Assembly: GCA_030549205.1 (NCBI GenBank)
Contig: JAUKTV010000002.1
Coordinates: 124,001-188,000 of the forward strand
Length of the DNA stretch: 64,000 nt
Direction: 5' to 3'
From: Apiosordaria backusii
Lineage: Eukaryota > Ascomycota > Sordariomycetes > Sordariales > Lasiosphaeriaceae
Shown: positions 62,166 through 64,000 of the stretch, piece after piece
How positions within the stretch are numbered: position 1 is the stretch's first letter
Layout: each line of letters starts with the position of its first letter
Made by a program: the position numbers and the translations under genes
The notes under the pieces: generated by a model
Seen by the model: only the letters and a program-made list of their open reading frames with translations
What the model was told of the DNA's origin: nothing
Databases searched by the model: none

Positions 62166-64000
62166 GATTAGCATTATTAACTATATTTTCTAAACTCTAT
62201 ATTCGATAAAAATAGCATTACTTAACGTACTAATTATTACCGTTAAAGGTTAAATTATTATTAGCTTTATAATTAAAAAGCTTTTAAAAACTAAATATAC
62301 AAGTTTCTACTATTAAATAACTATTAAAATACAGCACTTAGTTGTAGACTTTACAGTATATTTTAGCCTATAATCTATAAGGCTAATAACAACTAATAGC
62401 TTAAAATCATAACACTTACTAATACTCTATTATAGCAATTGCAATAATCTTCAAACCCCTAAAGCAGCCTAAAGCTCCAGATAATTAACGCATTATAATA
62501 GTAAAACATTAATACCCTATACTTTATAAACAGCTCCTAATTAATATACTTAATAATTAAACTTAGCTAACTGGCTAAATTTACAATTAGTAGATTTAAT
62601 AAATATTTAGGCTTTATAATTAATAAACTTAATAAATATTTAGGCCTTAAAATAAAAAGAGGTTCGGAAAACGATATAAAGTTAAAGACCTATAATAGGT
62701 CTTATCTTTTATAACTATTTACTATAATATTTTCTTAACTATTAAATTAATTTAATATACTAATTTATTATATTTTATAATACTTTATAAGCTTATATTA
62801 TAGTATCTACTTTCTATATATTATAGGGCATTACCTTTATAATCTACCTTCCTTTATGTTAGGGTGCAATTCCGGTAAGCCTAGAGGACAGAGGTCCTGG
62901 GCTGGCAATAGAAGTGCCCGATAGTTAACGACTAATAAACCTTTTAGGGTTTGTCGGTATAGTATAAGCGACGTAGTTATAATAGTTAAATACTTATATA
63001 TATACTTAATTAACGGTTAGATTAAAGTAAACTATAAAATCCTATAGTAAAAAGAGATCTCCGAAGGAAATAACTAAGCCTAAATCGCCGGTAGGGTATA
63101 TAAAGTAATAAGGTAAATTTAGAATTTTAAAAAGGTTAAAGTTTAATATAAATAAAATAATATATTTATATTAAATTACTATTATATTTTTATTATAAAT
63201 TTATTATATATATAGTATAAACTATTTACTTAATTTTATATTTTAATATATAGAAATTTCTTTAATATATTAAATTCTTTACCTTTAAAGGAAGTTAAAC
63301 TATAAAGTAAATAAAATAATTAACCTTTATAATAATTATAATTTATATACTTTATTTAAATTAATTAAACGCCCTATTTAAATACTTACTTTATTATAAA
63401 AGCCTACTATTATTTAAACTTCTTTATCGACTTAAATATTATCCTTTATTTTTTAAACTATTTAATTACTTTAAAATCCAATATAGACTTAAACCTTTAA
63501 AGCTCTATCCTTTAAAAACGACCTTATTATAATTAAAGTTTAAATTATTAATATATAGTATATATTCTTTTTATATTAAAAAGCCGCTAAATTAAAAGTT
63601 TTAAAGGCTTAATTAATTAACTTAATTTTTAATTACTTTTCCTTTATTTCTATTATTATAACCTCTATCGCTCCCTATACTACCGTCTTTATCGCTATTA
63701 TATCTAATATTCTGCCGTTTATAATTTCCTTAATTTAAATAACTAGACTTAACTGCCTTATAAATATATTACCCCTAACCTATTAATACTCTCTTTTTAT
63801 ATTAAATTTAATTTATAATAGCTTTTTAATTTAAAATTTAAAATACTTTTTATATAATTATAAAACTTACTTTTAAGTTATAAAAATCTTTTAAAAAAAC
63901 TAAAACCGGATAGTTTATATTATAAATTACTTTAAAGATACTTTTAAAAATATCTAAATTAAATACATTACCGATTAAAAGTTTTTTAACCTTTATTTTA
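62166..64000. repeat. AT-rich, RIP-like block (right of the retrotransposon)
   Basis: Almost all of this stretch is A/T with many TpA steps and no frames. A less damaged island at about 62855-63080 has normal composition (GTGCAATTCCGGTAAGCC, GGACAGAGGTCCTGGGCTGG, CCGAAGGAAATAACTAAGCC) and may be part of another repeat that I cannot name. The block runs off the window. Confidence 0.7.

Noticed and set aside
54867..62170. Target-site duplication around the chromovirus
   Set aside because: The five bases flanking the LTRs are TAATA and GATTA; no equal direct repeat of 4-6 bases was found.
1..64000. tRNA, rRNA or CRISPR features
   Set aside because: No tRNA cloverleaf, rRNA segment or spaced repeat array was recognised by eye; a computed scan could still find a divergent tRNA.

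Overview
The window is nuclear DNA of a filamentous ascomycete, probably a Sordariomycete of the Sordariales type. The signs are short spliceosomal introns (about 50-120 nt) with GTAAGT-like donors and CTAAC/CTGAC branch points, fungal housekeeping genes, fungal multidomain proteins (ankyrin/CorA-like, protease/kinase-like), and extremely AT-rich blocks that look like repeats destroyed by RIP and flank a Ty3/gypsy chromovirus. Species assignment is inference. All exon models were made by eye from reading-frame continuity and splice signals.

Left part (1-28.7 kb, ordinary gene-rich DNA): a gene end at the left edge; homogentisate 1,2-dioxygenase; a calcineurin-like phosphoesterase; a decayed gene with two in-frame stops; a coiled-coil plus Gag-like gene; ribosomal protein eL13 with an exon holding only the start codon; a MITE-like inverted-repeat element; a 1,712-residue protein-kinase-like protein with a long proline-rich tail; a small membrane protein; a 13-exon protein joining a pseudo-alpha/beta-hydrolase, ankyrin repeats and a CorA-like membrane domain; an unknown protein; a cupin; and a NAPE-PLD/FMP30-type metallo-beta-lactamase-fold phospholipase.

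Middle part (28.9-46.3 kb): the most unusual region. It is a tandem array of short, rapidly diverging genes that I cannot assign to a known family, in two sets. Set A (28.9-37.9 kb) has four intact three-exon genes plus relics. Set B (39.8-46.3 kb) has three intact four-exon genes plus at least five broken copies. All introns are phase 1, and the last intron falls at the same place in both sets, just after a hydrophobic segment like LLYYxxxxxV. Several copies share upstream blocks, including an ACAATAGG core found in front of both A and B genes. This looks like a birth-and-death family with common control.

Right part (47-64 kb): a protein joining a trypsin-like protease domain to a pseudokinase, a C-terminally membrane-anchored protein, then AT-rich RIP-like DNA into which a complete 7.3-kb Ty3/gypsy chromovirus with two apparently identical 416-bp LTRs is inserted. 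The element has gag and pol on the minus strand with a candidate -1 frameshift site, a probable self-priming primer site, a C-terminal chromodomain, and an antisense ORF on the plus strand with a Zn2Cys6-like cysteine pattern.

The concentration of ankyrin/CorA-like, pseudokinase, protease-like and fast-evolving tandem genes beside heterochromatin resembles accessory or allorecognition-type fungal regions, but no function of that kind is shown by the sequence.
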